This document shows positions 55,102 to 64,000 of a DNA stretch of 64,000 bases, one piece after another. The position numbers and the translations under genes are program-made. The stretch is from contig NZ_FPIQ01000011.1 of the NCBI RefSeq assembly GCF_900119085.1, positions 1 through 64,000 on the forward strand. The letters run 5' to 3'. Below the pieces are notes generated by a model. That model was not told the DNA's origin. It ran no database searches and saw only the letters and a list, made by a program, of their open reading frames with translations. Numbering within the stretch: the stretch's first letter is position 1; each line of letters starts with the position of its first letter. Origin of the DNA: Nitrosovibrio sp. Nv17. GTDB lineage: Bacteria; Pseudomonadota; Gammaproteobacteria; Burkholderiales; Nitrosomonadaceae.

Positions 55102-55557
55102 TCAAGAATCGGGCAGGGAGCTCTGCCAGGTGTCATCCCGCGGTCGTGCCCGCTGAATCGCCTGCAGCGCGTCACACCATCCTTCGCACGCATTGCGTCC
55201 GGGCTGATGCCGCCAGGTATTCAACCATCCCTTGCACCACGCGTAAAAACCGAAAAACCGGAGAATGCGCCGCCGCTGCGCCGCATCCGGACGGCGGACA
55301 CCGCAGATCAGCTTATCATCCGACATGCCCCGATCCGTCAGGATGACGGCTCCCCACGCCCGGACCCTGATCCGCATCCCGTAGGACAGCCGCGGGCCCA
55401 GCACCAGCGCATCCAGGAGATCTCCCTCGCGGCCCACATGGCTCGGAACCGAACCGTAATTGTAGGGACAGGGAAGCGGCGAGACGAAGTCCAGCTTGCC
55501 GGCGGGGCCACGCTTCAGGAAGCTGCCCCGCGGCACTTCGATCACCACCTCCACCAT
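55102..55557 (-). CDS. Divergent inorganic pyrophosphatase-like protein
   Basis: A type I soluble pyrophosphatase homologue of 151 residues from ATG 55557. Active-site pieces are recognisable: 'VVIEVPRGSFLKRG' (Glu20, Lys29 equivalents), 'CPYNYGSVP' (Tyr55), 'EGDLLDALVL' (Asp65, Asp70) and 'LTDRGMSDDKL' (Asp97, Asp102, Lys104). The arginine equivalent to E. coli Arg43 is not seen: the segment before 'CPYNYG' reads 'LDFVSPLP'. The C-terminal part is basic and aromatic and differs from the housekeeping enzyme. A longer frame (to 55671) overlaps corC but has no similarity. Whether it hydrolyses PPi is open. Confidence 0.8.
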   Translation of the reverse strand: MVEVVIEVPRGSFLKRGPAGKLDFVSPLPCPYNYGSVPSHVGREGDLLDALVLGPRLSYGMRIRVRAWGAVILTDRGMSDDKLICGVRRPDAAQRRRILRFFGFYAWCKGWLNTWRHQPGRNACEGWCDALQAIQRARPRDDTWQSSLPDS

Positions 55558-55651
55558 GGGAAACTCAGTGGAGGCCCGGGTGCCATTCACCCCGCCCTCC
55601 GTTTCCAGGCACGCGCGGGCATGTCGCCGGACTTCTGCCCCAGCCTCGATC

Positions 55652-56494
55652 TCAATCCGCCTGATTCTCATCCTCCTGATATCTCTCCACCAGCAACGTG
55701 TGCAGTCGGCGGCTATCGGCGCGTAGCACGACGAACCGGAAGCCGCCGATCACGACCGATTCTCCCCGCTTGGGAAGACGCCCGAATTGATGCAGTATCA
55801 GGCCCCCGATGGTGTCGTAGTCCGCGTCGCTCAACGCCGCTCCCAGCCTTTCGTTGAAATCGGGGATCTCGGTCACCGCCTTGACGCGGTAGCGGCCGCT
55901 GGAATTCGGCACGATGCTGTCCTCGGCTTCGTCGAAATCGTGCTCGTCCTCGATATCGCCGACGATCTGCTCCAGCACGTCCTCGATGGTGATCAGTCCC
56001 GCCACCCCGCCGTACTCGTCGACCACGATGGCAACATGATTGCGGCTGCTGCGGAAATCCCGCAACAGCACGTTGAGCCGTTTGGATTCGGGTATGAACA
56101 CCACGGGCCGCAGAATCTCGCGCATGTTCAGCGGCTCCTCTCCCGCATAGTAGCGCAGCAGGTCCTTCGCCAGCAGGATCCCGATCACGTTGTTCTTATC
56201 GCCCTCGACGACGGGAAAGCGGGAATGGGCGATCTCGATGATCGAGGGAATGAATTTCCCCGGGGGATCGTTGATGTCGATCGTGTCCATCTGCGAACGC
56301 GGCACCATGATGTCCCGGGCCTGCATTTCCGAAAGCTGGATCGTCCCCTCGATCATCCCCAGGGCATCGGCATCCAGCAGGTTGCGCCGGTAGGCGGCCT
56401 GCAGGAGCGCCGCAAGCCGTTCCCTGTCCCTCGGTTCCCCCAGCGCCACGGCACGGAGACGCTCCAGCCACGAGGGTTTGGGAGGATCATCCAT
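55652..56494 (-). CDS. corC: CBS-domain protein of the CorC/HlyC family
   Basis: Cytoplasmic CBS protein linked to Mg2+/Co2+ efflux. The 280-residue protein has two CBS domains ('ARDIMVPRSQMDTIDIND' and 'RSSRNHVAIVVDEYGGVAGL'), then the 'TIEDVLEQIVGDIEDEHDFDE' segment and a C-terminal CorC_HlyC domain ('YDTIGGLILHQFGRLPKRGE'). It lies in the usual miaB-phoH-ybeY-corC order, 23 bases after ybeY. Confidence 0.94.
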   Translation of the reverse strand: MDDPPKPSWLERLRAVALGEPRDRERLAALLQAAYRRNLLDADALGMIEGTIQLSEMQARDIMVPRSQMDTIDINDPPGKFIPSIIEIAHSRFPVVEGDKNNVIGILLAKDLLRYYAGEEPLNMREILRPVVFIPESKRLNVLLRDFRSSRNHVAIVVDEYGGVAGLITIEDVLEQIVGDIEDEHDFDEAEDSIVPNSSGRYRVKAVTEIPDFNERLGAALSDADYDTIGGLILHQFGRLPKRGESVVIGGFRFVVLRADSRRLHTLLVERYQEDENQAD

Positions 56495-56517
56495 GCCGGG
56501 AGGCCGATGAACCGGAT

Positions 56518-57006
56518 TCAGCGTACTTCTTCATAAGGGTGCCCGTACCCCAGCCCGGTGACGATCTCGACTTCCAGCCGTTCCATGATCCGCGCCTCGG
56601 CATCCTCTTCGTGATCGTAGCCCTGCAGATGGAGGATGCCGTGCACGGTGAGATGGGCGTAGTGCGCCATCGGATCCTTGCCCTGGCGACGGGCCTCCTC
56701 CGCTATCACCGGTGCGCACAGGACGATGTCCCCGCACAGGGGATGCGTGTCGTCATAGATGAAGGTCAGCACGTTGGTTGCGTGATCCCCCCCCCGGAAA
56801 TCGCGATTGAGCGCGTACCCCTCGGGGCGATCCACGACACGCAGCGCGACCTCGGCATCCCGCAGCAGTGCCGCCTCCACCCATGCGCGGAACTGCGCAC
56901 GAGTGGGGACGTCGTCCGCCAAGGTGGCGTACTGCGTCGCAAGCTTCAGGCGCACCTGGCGGGCATCCGGCTTGCGGTCGGGTTCGGCGCTACAACTGTT
57001 TTTCAT
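56518..57006 (-). CDS. ybeY: Endoribonuclease YbeY
   Basis: Metal-dependent RNase for 16S rRNA maturation and ribosome quality control. The product is 162 residues from ATG 57006, overlapping the phoH stop by 17 bases. The zinc motif is 'LTVHGILHLQGYDHEED' (three His), with 'FRGGDHATNVLTFIYDD' and 'GDIVLCAPVIAEEA' conserved. Standard partner of PhoH. Confidence 0.94.
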   Translation of the reverse strand: MKNSCSAEPDRKPDARQVRLKLATQYATLADDVPTRAQFRAWVEAALLRDAEVALRVVDRPEGYALNRDFRGGDHATNVLTFIYDDTHPLCGDIVLCAPVIAEEARRQGKDPMAHYAHLTVHGILHLQGYDHEEDAEARIMERLEVEIVTGLGYGHPYEEVR

Positions 57007-57964
57007 GTTGCGCGTATGCATTGACGATGCTCTGCACCAGGGGGTGGCGCACCACATCATCGGCTCCGAAGTGGGAGAAGGCGATACCGCGCACCTTGCC
57101 GAGGATCCGCTCGGCGTCCACCAGCCCGCTTTTCTGATGCCGGGCCAGGTCGATCTGGGTGACGTCGCCCGTCACCACCGCCTTGGAACCAAATCCGATC
57201 CGGGTGAGGAACATCTTCATCTGTTCCGGCGTCGTATTCTGGGCCTCGTCGAGAATGATGAACGACTTGTTCAGCGTGCGCCCGCGCATGAAGGCGAGCG
57301 GCGCAATCTCGATCGTGCTGCGCTCGAACTGCTTGCTGGTTCTGTCCAGTCCCATCAGATCGTAAAGTGCGTCATAAAGTGGACGCAGATAGGGGTCCAC
57401 CTTCTGCACCAGGTCCCCCGGGAGGAAGCCCAGGCGCTCGCCCGCTTCCACTGCTGGACGCACCAGGATGATGCGCGCCACCATGTCGCGCTCGAGCGCA
57501 TCGACTGCGCTCGCCACGGCGAGATAGGTCTTGCCGGTGCCCGCCGGGCCGATGGCGAACGTGATGTCGTGCTGCTGGATGTGCTGCAGGTATTCCACCT
57601 GCCGGGGCGTGCGGCCGCGCAGGTCGCCGCGTCGGGTCAGCAGTGCCGGCATGACCGGCGCCTTTTCATCGGTATCGGCTGCCGGCTTCACCGCATGGGC
57701 GTTCAGCGCCTCGATCAGGCCCAGCTGGATCTGCTCGATATCGAGGTGCTGCTGCGCCTGGTCGTAGAAATTCTGCAGCATCTCCGCTGCCAGCCGGCTC
57801 CTCGCGGGCTGGCCTCGCACGGCGAACCGTTCTCCCCGGCGCGCGATGACGACGTCTAGGGCCGTCTCGATCTGTTTGAGATTCTCGTCGAGGACACCGC
57901 ACAGATTGGCGAGGCGCTGATTGTCGGCCGGAGAAAACGAAATTTCGACGGGCTGGAGCTTCAA
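56990..57964 (-). CDS. PhoH-like ATPase (YbeZ)
   Basis: A cytoplasmic P-loop ATPase of 324 residues: Walker A 'GPAGTGKTYLAVASAVDAL', Walker B 'FIILDEAQNTTPEQMKMFL', and 'TGDVTQIDLARHQKSGL'. Likely RNA helicase or chaperone activity with YbeY. It is encoded between miaB (96 bases upstream) and ybeY. Confidence 0.95.
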   Translation of the reverse strand: MKLQPVEISFSPADNQRLANLCGVLDENLKQIETALDVVIARRGERFAVRGQPARSRLAAEMLQNFYDQAQQHLDIEQIQLGLIEALNAHAVKPAADTDEKAPVMPALLTRRGDLRGRTPRQVEYLQHIQQHDITFAIGPAGTGKTYLAVASAVDALERDMVARIILVRPAVEAGERLGFLPGDLVQKVDPYLRPLYDALYDLMGLDRTSKQFERSTIEIAPLAFMRGRTLNKSFIILDEAQNTTPEQMKMFLTRIGFGSKAVVTGDVTQIDLARHQKSGLVDAERILGKVRGIAFSHFGADDVVRHPLVQSIVNAYAQHEKQL

Positions 57965-58060
57965 GATTCAATCCGACGAATACGGGTATGCAATTCTCGC
58001 AATGACGGGAACGCATTGCAAGGAGGCATTCCGGCCGGCGCCACATCGCCGTTCCCGCGA

Positions 58061-59410
58061 TCAAGCATCGCCGCGATCCCTCGCGATCTCTCCACGCAGC
58101 GAATGGGACAACGCCGCGGTGATGCGTACCCGGACGAAATTTCCGACATCTGCGGGATTGCCGGGAAAATTGACCATGCGGTTGTTGTCGGTGCGACCGC
58201 AAAACTCATCCTTGTTCTTCCTTGAAGAGCCTTCCACCAGCACCCGCTGCAGCGATCCGACCATGCCCTGACTGATGGCCTGCGCCTGCCGCGCGATTCC
58301 TTCCTGCAACCGTCGCAGACGTTCCAGCTTGACGTCGTGGGGGGTGTCGTCGGGCAGGTCCGCGGCGGGCGTGCCGGGCCGCGGACTGTAGATGAAACTG
58401 AAGGAATCATCGAAGCCGATGCTTTCGACCAGTCTCATGGTCGCCTCGAAGTCGGCCTCGGTCTCGCCGGGAAAACCCACGATGAAGTCGGAAGTGAGAC
58501 AGATGTCAGGACGTGCGGCACGCAGCCTCCGGACCATGGACTTATACTCCAGCGCAGTATAGCCGCGTTTCATCGCCAGCAGCACCCGATCCGATCCCGA
58601 CTGCACCGGCAGATGCAGGTGGCTCACCAGCTTGGGCAGCAACCGGTAGGCTTCGATCAGCCGCTGGGTGACTTCCCGCGGATGAGATGTGGTGTAGCGT
58701 ATACGCTCGATCCCGGGAATATCGCTGATGCATTCCAACAGCAGCGCCAGGTCCGCGATCCCGCGCTGCCCCGCATGTTCCATGGTCCCGCGGTATGCGT
58801 TCACGTTCTGCCCCAGCAGCGTCACTTCCCTGATGCCACGGTCCGCCAACCTCACCACCTCCACCAACACGTCCTCCAGCGGCCGCGACATTTCCTCCCC
58901 CCGTGTATACGGCACCACACAGAAGCTGCAGTACTTGCTGCAGCCCTCCATGATCGAAAGAAACGCAGTGGCGCCTTCCGAACGTGGCAGCGGCAGGTGA
59001 TCGAATTTCTCTATTTCGGGAAACGAGATGTCCACCTGCGGCAGGCCGGTGGCATGGCGCGCCGAAATCAGCTGCGGCAGGCGATGCAGGGTTTGCGGGC
59101 CGAAGACCAGATCCACGTACGGTGCCCGCCTCACGATCTCGGCGCCCTCCTGGCTGGCCACGCATCCGGCCACACCGATGAGCAATGCAGGATTGGTCCG
59201 CTTCAGGTGCCGCACCCGTCCCAGATCGTGGAATACCTTCTCCTGGGCCTTTTCTCGAACCGAACAGGTGTTGAACAATATGATATCCGCATCACCTGGC
59301 TCGTCGGTCTTCTCGGTGCCGTGCGCAGCGTGCAGCACATCCGCCATCTTGTCCGAGTCGTACTCGTTCATCTGGCAGCCAAAGGTCTTGATGTAGAGCT
59401 TTTTCACCAT
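58061..59410 (-). CDS. miaB: tRNA-2-methylthio-N6-dimethylallyladenosine synthase MiaB
   Basis: Radical SAM methylthiotransferase acting at A37 of tRNAs. The product is 449 residues from ATG 59410. The N-terminal UPF0004 domain carries the second cluster cysteines ('[15 protein letters not shown]', '[15 protein letters not shown]', '[10 protein letters not shown]'). The radical SAM cluster is '[20 protein letters not shown]', and a TRAM domain ends the protein. Another ATG lies 15 bases upstream (59425). It heads the miaB-phoH-ybeY-corC run. Confidence 0.96.
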   Translation of the reverse strand: MVKKLYIKTFGCQMNEYDSDKMADVLHAAHGTEKTDEPGDADIILFNTCSVREKAQEKVFHDLGRVRHLKRTNPALLIGVAGCVASQEGAEIVRRAPYVDLVFGPQTLHRLPQLISARHATGLPQVDISFPEIEKFDHLPLPRSEGATAFLSIMEGCSKYCSFCVVPYTRGEEMSRPLEDVLVEVVRLADRGIREVTLLGQNVNAYRGTMEHAGQRGIADLALLLECISDIPGIERIRYTTSHPREVTQRLIEAYRLLPKLVSHLHLPVQSGSDRVLLAMKRGYTALEYKSMVRRLRAARPDICLTSDFIVGFPGETEADFEATMRLVESIGFDDSFSFIYSPRPGTPAADLPDDTPHDVKLERLRRLQEGIARQAQAISQGMVGSLQRVLVEGSSRKNKDEFCGRTDNNRMVNFPGNPADVGNFVRVRITAALSHSLRGEIARDRGDA

Positions 59411-59514
59411 GTGCGCATTCGCCATTCCCGCCACGCCCCCGAATCCGCCGGGGAACGGCTCCCCCGCGAGTGCGTCGGAACCATCGCCATGCAACCGAAT
59501 GCGGGCATCATGAA

Positions 59515-62325
59515 TCAACCACTGTTTCTCAGGCCGGCAGCCACGCCGTTGATGGTCAGCTGGATGGCGCGCTTGACCGCATCGTCGGTGTCCCCCGAGC
59601 GATATCTGCGCAGCAGTTCCACCTGCAGGTGGTTGAGGGGATCGATGTAGGGCGTGCGGTTGCGAATGCTGCGCGCCAGGGTCGGGTTGTCCTGCAGCAG
59701 CTCCGTATGTCCCGTCACCGCGAACAGCCACTTCACGCTGCGATTCCATTCCGACTGGATACGCCCGAAAATCGACTCGCGCAGCGCCGCGTCACCCACC
59801 AGTTCGGCATAGCGCGAAGCGATGCCCATGTCCGTCTTCGCCAGGACCATGTCCATGTTGGAAAGCAGTGTCTGCATGAACGGCCAGGCCCGGTGCATCT
59901 CCTGCAGGAATTCCAGTCCTTTGTCGGCTCCGCCTTCCCGCCGCAGGTACGCCTCGATCGCCGTACCGAACCCGTACCAGCCTGGAATCGCGGCACGATT
60001 GACGCTCCAGCTGAATACCCAGGGAATGGCTCGCAGATCCTCTATCCTGTCGGACTGCACGCGCGACGGCGGGCGGCTGCCGATATTGAGGCCGGCGATC
60101 TCGCGGATGGGGGTGGATTCCTGAAAGTAGCGCTTGAATCCCGGGGTCTCATAGACCAGATCGCGGTACGCGGTGTAGGCGTCGAGCGCCAGCGCCTCCA
60201 TCACCGGATAGTATTCGGCGGCGCGCGCGCCCAAGGCATCGTGGCTCAGCAGCGTGGCTTCCATCGTGGCGGCGACCAGGGTTTCGAGATTGCGCCGGCC
60301 GATCTCGGGATCGGCATACTTGCTGCCGATGACCTCGCCCTGTTCGGTAATGCGGATCTGGCCATTGACGCTCCCCGGCGGTTGCGCCAGTATCGCCTGG
60401 TAGCTCGGCCCGCCGCCGCGCCCGACGGTGCCGCCGCGCCCATGGAACAAGCGCAGTTCCACCTCATGCTTGGCGAACACCTTGGTCAACTCGGTTTCAG
60501 CCTTGTAGAGCTCCCAGTTGGCGGCCAGGAAACCGCCATCCTTGTTGCTGTCGGAATAGCCCAGCATCACCTCCTGCACGTTGCCACGCGAATCCAGGAG
60601 CCGGCGATAGCCAGGCAGGGAGAACAACGCATCCATGATGCCGCCGCAGTGACGCAGATCCGAAATGGTCTCGAACAGCGGGATGATGTTGACGTGCAGG
60701 CGGGGCGTGTGCCCGGCCTGCAGCAACCCCACTTCCTTCAGGAGCAGGGCCGCTTCAAGCATGTCGGAAACGCCGTCGGTCTTCGAAATGATGTAGTTCG
60801 GCAGCGCAGCGCGCCCGAAGCGCCGCTGCACTTCGGCTGCCATCTGCAGGATGTGCAGTTCGCCCTGCACCAGGGTCGAATACTCCAGATACGGCGAGCG
60901 CAGCAACCGGGGACTCTCGATCTCATCCTGCAACCATCGAATACGCTCCTGCTCGGCCAGGCTGGAATACCCTGCCCGCCGGGCTCCGGACTCGAACAGT
61001 TCAGCCACGACCCGCTCGTGAACATTGCTGTGCTGGCGCATGTCGAGCGGAGCCAGATGGAACCCGAATACTTCGGCTGCACGCCTGAGGTGGCGCAGTT
61101 CCCCACGTGCCAGCAGATCCGATTTGTGCCGCTTCAGGGAATTGATGACGATGTCCAGATCCCGGATGAAATCTCCACTGTCTGCGTAAGGCTCGGCCGG
61201 GCCGACCGAGCGTCTTTGACGAACCGCATGACCAAGTTCCTGACTGGTCGCGGCGAGACGCGCGTAGACGCCGATCAGCGCGCGCCGGTACGGTTCATCG
61301 AGCCGGCTGGACGCACGATCCGGGGAAATCCTGGACAACTCCGCCAGTTCTTCGCCGACATCGACAAGGTGCTGCGTCAGGCTGAGGCGGCGGCCGATGC
61401 GGTGCACCTCACCCATATAATGATCCAGCGCCAGCGCCGATTGGCGTTCGGCCGCATGCAGCATGACTTCGTGAGTGACATAGGGATTGCCGTCGCGATC
61501 CCCTCCGATCCAGCTGCCGACGCGCAGGAACGGCGGAATATGGGGTACGCCGGGGCCCATCCGGCGTTCCAGGAGATCCTCGATTTCCGCATACAGGCGC
61601 GACACCTCGGTAAAGAAGGTATAGCGATAATAGGCCAGGCCATTCTTGATCTCGTCGTACACCGACAAACGCTCCGGCCGCAACATGCGGGTCTGCCATA
61701 GTATCTGGATGGCGCAGCGCAATTCTTCCTCGTTGTGGCGCAACTCTTCCGGCGTCAGCAGTACGCGGTCCCGCTGATCCAGCAGGTGCGCGATGGACAG
61801 CTGGCAATCCAATATGCTCCTGCGTTGCACTTCCGTGGGGTGAGCGGTCAGGACCGGGGAAACGACCGCCTTGGCGAAGAAGCCGGCGAGTGCGGCGGCA
61901 CCGTCTTCGCCATCCAGCACCCGATCCAGCGCCTGCGCCAGGCTGCCCGCCTGAGGGGAGGATCTCGCGCGAAGATGGGTACGGCGCCGGCGGTTGTGAT
62001 GCATGTCCTCGGCAATGTTGGAAAGCTGGGAAAAATGGCTGAACGCACGCACGACTGCCACCGTGGCCTTGCTGCTGAGCTGATTGAGTATCTCGTCCAG
62101 CTTCTGCCGCGCACTGGGATCCTGGTCACGCCGGAAACGCACCGCCGTCTGACGGATATTCTCGACCAGATCGAATGTGGCCTCGCCCTCCTGCTCACGC
62201 AGGGTATCGCCGAGGATTCGTCCCAGCAGACGAATATCTTCCCTCAGAGGATTATCCTTTCCCGAATCGTCCGGATCGTGCGCGTGATTGCCATCAATGT
62301 CGTACCGGGCAGGAAGGGACTCCAT
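59515..62325 (-). CDS. ppc: Phosphoenolpyruvate carboxylase
   Basis: PEP carboxylase makes oxaloacetate from PEP and bicarbonate, refilling the TCA cycle. The 936-residue protein has '[18 protein letters not shown]' with the catalytic His, '[18 protein letters not shown]', '[16 protein letters not shown]' and '[20 protein letters not shown]', plus '[17 protein letters not shown]'. Slightly longer than E. coli Ppc because of an N-terminal extension; ATG 62325 is assumed. It is divergent from hemC. In an obligate autotroph it would be an important anaplerotic enzyme (inference). Confidence 0.95.
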   Translation of the reverse strand: MESLPARYDIDGNHAHDPDDSGKDNPLREDIRLLGRILGDTLREQEGEATFDLVENIRQTAVRFRRDQDPSARQKLDEILNQLSSKATVAVVRAFSHFSQLSNIAEDMHHNRRRRTHLRARSSPQAGSLAQALDRVLDGEDGAAALAGFFAKAVVSPVLTAHPTEVQRRSILDCQLSIAHLLDQRDRVLLTPEELRHNEEELRCAIQILWQTRMLRPERLSVYDEIKNGLAYYRYTFFTEVSRLYAEIEDLLERRMGPGVPHIPPFLRVGSWIGGDRDGNPYVTHEVMLHAAERQSALALDHYMGEVHRIGRRLSLTQHLVDVGEELAELSRISPDRASSRLDEPYRRALIGVYARLAATSQELGHAVRQRRSVGPAEPYADSGDFIRDLDIVINSLKRHKSDLLARGELRHLRRAAEVFGFHLAPLDMRQHSNVHERVVAELFESGARRAGYSSLAEQERIRWLQDEIESPRLLRSPYLEYSTLVQGELHILQMAAEVQRRFGRAALPNYIISKTDGVSDMLEAALLLKEVGLLQAGHTPRLHVNIIPLFETISDLRHCGGIMDALFSLPGYRRLLDSRGNVQEVMLGYSDSNKDGGFLAANWELYKAETELTKVFAKHEVELRLFHGRGGTVGRGGGPSYQAILAQPPGSVNGQIRITEQGEVIGSKYADPEIGRRNLETLVAATMEATLLSHDALGARAAEYYPVMEALALDAYTAYRDLVYETPGFKRYFQESTPIREIAGLNIGSRPPSRVQSDRIEDLRAIPWVFSWSVNRAAIPGWYGFGTAIEAYLRREGGADKGLEFLQEMHRAWPFMQTLLSNMDMVLAKTDMGIASRYAELVGDAALRESIFGRIQSEWNRSVKWLFAVTGHTELLQDNPTLARSIRNRTPYIDPLNHLQVELLRRYRSGDTDDAVKRAIQLTINGVAAGLRNSG

Positions 62326-62388
62326 GCTTCAGTAGCGTCCGGACACGGAACCCGCTCCGGACGTCGGGGTCCGGGTTTGCGGGCGGCG

Positions 62389-62397
62389 TGCTAGAAT
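62389..62397 (+). promoter_or_regulatory. Extended -10 promoter for hemC
   Basis: TGC-TAGAAT is an extended -10 (TGn followed by a hexamer with one mismatch to TATAAT), 43 bases before the ATG at 62440. No strong -35 is present, which suits an extended -10 promoter. Confidence 0.45.
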
Positions 62398-62439
62398 GGA
62401 GATTGGAGATGATTTCGTAACTGATTGTACCAACTGATA

Positions 62440-63405
62440 ATGCCCCATACATCTGGCCTCGATAAAATCGTGATCGCCACACGGGAAAGCGCGCTGGCGT
62501 TATGGCAGGCACACTTCATCCGTGGACGGCTGTCCGAATTATACCCACAAACCGAGTTCAGCATATCCGGCATGACTACGCAGGGCGACCGGATACTCGA
62601 CAAATCCCTCTCCAAGATCGGCGGCAAGGGACTGTTCATCAAGGAACTGGAACAGGCCCTGGAATCCGGTCACGCAGACATCGCGGTACACTCCATGAAG
62701 GACGTGCCCATGGAGATGCCGCAGGGGTTCGTGCTGGCTGCCATCGTGGAACGTGAGGATCCGCGGGATGCCTTGGTATCCAACCGGTACCGCGATCTTC
62801 AGGAGCTGCCTGAGGGAGCGGTGGTGGGAACGTCCAGCCTGAGGCGCGAGAGCCAACTGCGCGCGCGCTTCCCGCATCTGCGGGTGGAACCCCTGCGCGG
62901 CAACGTGCTGACGCGCCTGCGCAAGCTGGACGAGGGACAGTTCGCGGCGATCATTCTGGCCGCGGCGGGACTCAAGCGTCTGGGATTGGGCGAGCGCATC
63001 ACTGCAGTGCTGAGCCCTGAGTCGAGCCTGCCGGCGGTGGGGCAGGGCGCGCTGGGAATCGAATGCCGGGCCGATCGGCCGGACCTGCTCGAACTCATGC
63101 AGCCGCTGCACCACCCCGACACGGCTCGGTGCGTGGAAGCAGAGCGGGCCATGGGCCGGGCGCTGGGCGGCAACTGCCAGGTGCCGCTGGGAGGATACGC
63201 TGAAATCCGCGAGGGTATATTGCGGCTGCGCGGATTCGTCGCCAGCCCGGACGGCATCCACATGGTCAGAGATGAAGTGAAAGGTGAGCCCGGGGCGGGT
63301 GCGGACATTGGTGCGCGGCTGGCGGACGCCCTCAAGGAACGTGGCGCAGCGGAGATTCTGGCGGCGCTGGATCCAGCCGCGACGGCACCCGCAAGCCCTT
63401 CGTGA
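62440..63405 (+). CDS. hemC: Hydroxymethylbilane synthase (porphobilinogen deaminase)
   Basis: HemC polymerises four porphobilinogens. The product is 321 residues from ATG 62440 ('[22 protein letters not shown]'; a TTG at 62425 is in frame but less likely). Typical segments are '[21 protein letters not shown]', '[15 protein letters not shown]', '[16 protein letters not shown]' and the dipyrromethane Cys in '[14 protein letters not shown]'. hemD overlaps its stop by four bases. Confidence 0.96.
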   Translation: MPHTSGLDKIVIATRESALALWQAHFIRGRLSELYPQTEFSISGMTTQGDRILDKSLSKIGGKGLFIKELEQALESGHADIAVHSMKDVPMEMPQGFVLAAIVEREDPRDALVSNRYRDLQELPEGAVVGTSSLRRESQLRARFPHLRVEPLRGNVLTRLRKLDEGQFAAIILAAAGLKRLGLGERITAVLSPESSLPAVGQGALGIECRADRPDLLELMQPLHHPDTARCVEAERAMGRALGGNCQVPLGGYAEIREGILRLRGFVASPDGIHMVRDEVKGEPGAGADIGARLADALKERGAAEILAALDPAATAPASPS

Positions 63406-64000
63406 ACGGAGCTCTGGCCGGGATCGGCATCCTGGTCACGCGTCCCGTGCGCCAGGCAGAGGATCTTGCTGCCGCCATACGTTCCGTAGGCGGCAAGCCC
63501 TTCCTGCTTCCCGTGCTGGAGATACTCGCCGTGGAGGATACACCCCTGCTGTCGAGCCTGATCGGCCGTGTGGAGGAATTCGACATCGCCATATTCGTCA
63601 GCCCCAATGCCGTCGCCGGGGCACGGCGCCTGATGGGAAAGAAATGGCCTCCCTCGCGCCCCGGGTTCGTGGCGGTCGGACAAGGCACCGCCCGGGCGCT
63701 GCGGGAAGCGGGTATCCATGATCCGGTCGTTCCCGCTGCAGGCTTCGACAGCGAAGCATTGCTCGATCTGCCGCTGCTGCAGGCAGTCCGAGGCAGACGC
63801 GTGATCGTTTTCCGGGGAAACGGCGGACGTGAACTACTGGGAACAGCCTTGCGCGCACGCGGCGCCCTGCTGGAATACGCCGAATGCTATCGCCGCGCCC
63901 GGCCCGCCTCCGACGCGAACTCGCCGCTGCACGGGTCGGCGCGAGAAGAGATCGGGGCCATCGTCGTCACCAGCAGCGAGGGATTGCGCAACCTGTGCGA
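63402..64000 (+). CDS. hemD: Uroporphyrinogen-III synthase HemD, N-terminal part (cut by window end)
   Basis: HemD closes hydroxymethylbilane with inversion of ring D. From the GTG at 63402 (GTGA overlap with hemC) the frame stays open to the window end, about 199 codons. Visible parts are '[20 protein letters not shown]', '[19 protein letters not shown]', '[16 protein letters not shown]' and '[13 protein letters not shown]', all fitting the bilobed family. The C-terminus is missing. Confidence 0.9.
   Translation, partial: MNGALAGIGILVTRPVRQAEDLAAAIRSVGGKPFLLPVLEILAVEDTPLLSSLIGRVEEFDIAIFVSPNAVAGARRLMGKKWPPSRPGFVAVGQGTARALREAGIHDPVVPAAGFDSEALLDLPLLQAVRGRRVIVFRGNGGRELLGTALRARGALLEYAECYRRARPASDANSPLHGSAREEIGAIVVTSSEGLRNLC

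Noticed and set aside
59470-61701. A 743-codon open frame on the plus strand opposite ppc
   Set aside because: Its sequence is low-complexity and His/Arg/Gln-rich, as expected for the complement of a GC-rich gene. Ppc motifs lie on the minus strand.

Overview
The window reads as a chromosomal segment of a betaproteobacterium, and the best single clue is at its left edge: the C-terminal part of AmoC, the ammonia monooxygenase subunit, of the type found in betaproteobacterial ammonia oxidisers (Nitrosomonas/Nitrosospira group). Other contents fit an autotrophic, cytochrome-rich member of that group: a glycolate salvage operon, several small c-type cytochromes, a CADD-type p-aminobenzoate synthase of the kind known in Nitrosomonas europaea, many tetrapyrrole genes (hemA, hemL, hemC, hemD), an EpsA-type regulator and a PEP-CTERM protein. 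The DNA looks clearly GC-rich by eye (around 60 percent or more), which would be high for described members of that family. Nearly all other genes are conserved core genes in typical betaproteobacterial neighbourhoods. I saw no rRNA, tRNA, transposase, phage gene, plasmid transfer operon or CRISPR array.

Layout, left to right. 1-7.6 kb: end of an amoC not followed by amoA, then on the minus strand ftsK and the operon glxR-glcD-glcE-glcF (glycolate to glyoxylate, and tartronate semialdehyde to glycerate). 7.7-11 kb: a TTG-started rubredoxin-type reductase coupled to a possible small ORF, a short secreted Gly/Tyr-rich protein, a TraT-like lipoprotein and a Spy-like protein. 11-15.4 kb (minus): ubiC-ubiA-ubiD, a HAD phosphatase and hda. 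15.4-20.6 kb (plus): purM-purN-DUF3108, a Sun/RsmB-type RNA methyltransferase and an MscS channel. 20.6-25.5 kb: gloA and rubredoxin against divergent thiD-thiE-hemL, a cytochrome c4 and a SPOR-like protein. 25.6-29 kb: map-glnD. 29-34.2 kb: metE divergent from metR, the CADD-like gene, a YqaA-type membrane protein and a monothiol glutaredoxin. 34.2-37.6 kb (minus): hemA-prfA-prmC-grxD.

37.6-40.3 kb is the least ordinary stretch: a gene-poor intergenic region with a double-hairpin repeat, then epsA and a PEP-CTERM protein. 40.3-48.3 kb is one dense plus-strand run: ybgC-tolQ-tolR-tolA-tolB-pal-cpoB, then queE-queC and the N-degron transferases aat-bpt. 48.3-53 kb: a TPR-repeat protein (minus), pyrD-rnfB-like-nth-DUF1841 (plus) and two tandem cytochromes c (minus). 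53-62.3 kb (minus): uup, a divergent pyrophosphatase-like gene, corC-ybeY-phoH-miaB and ppc. 62.4-64 kb (plus): hemC and the start of hemD, cut by the window edge.

A recurring style is tight translational coupling: many consecutive genes overlap by exactly four bases (ATGA, GTGA or TTGA), often with GTG or TTG starts. The genome-level themes are autotrophy support (glycolate salvage, PEP carboxylase), heme and cytochrome supply, ubiquinone synthesis and envelope integrity. Family assignments come from recognising sequences and motifs by eye; no database search was run.
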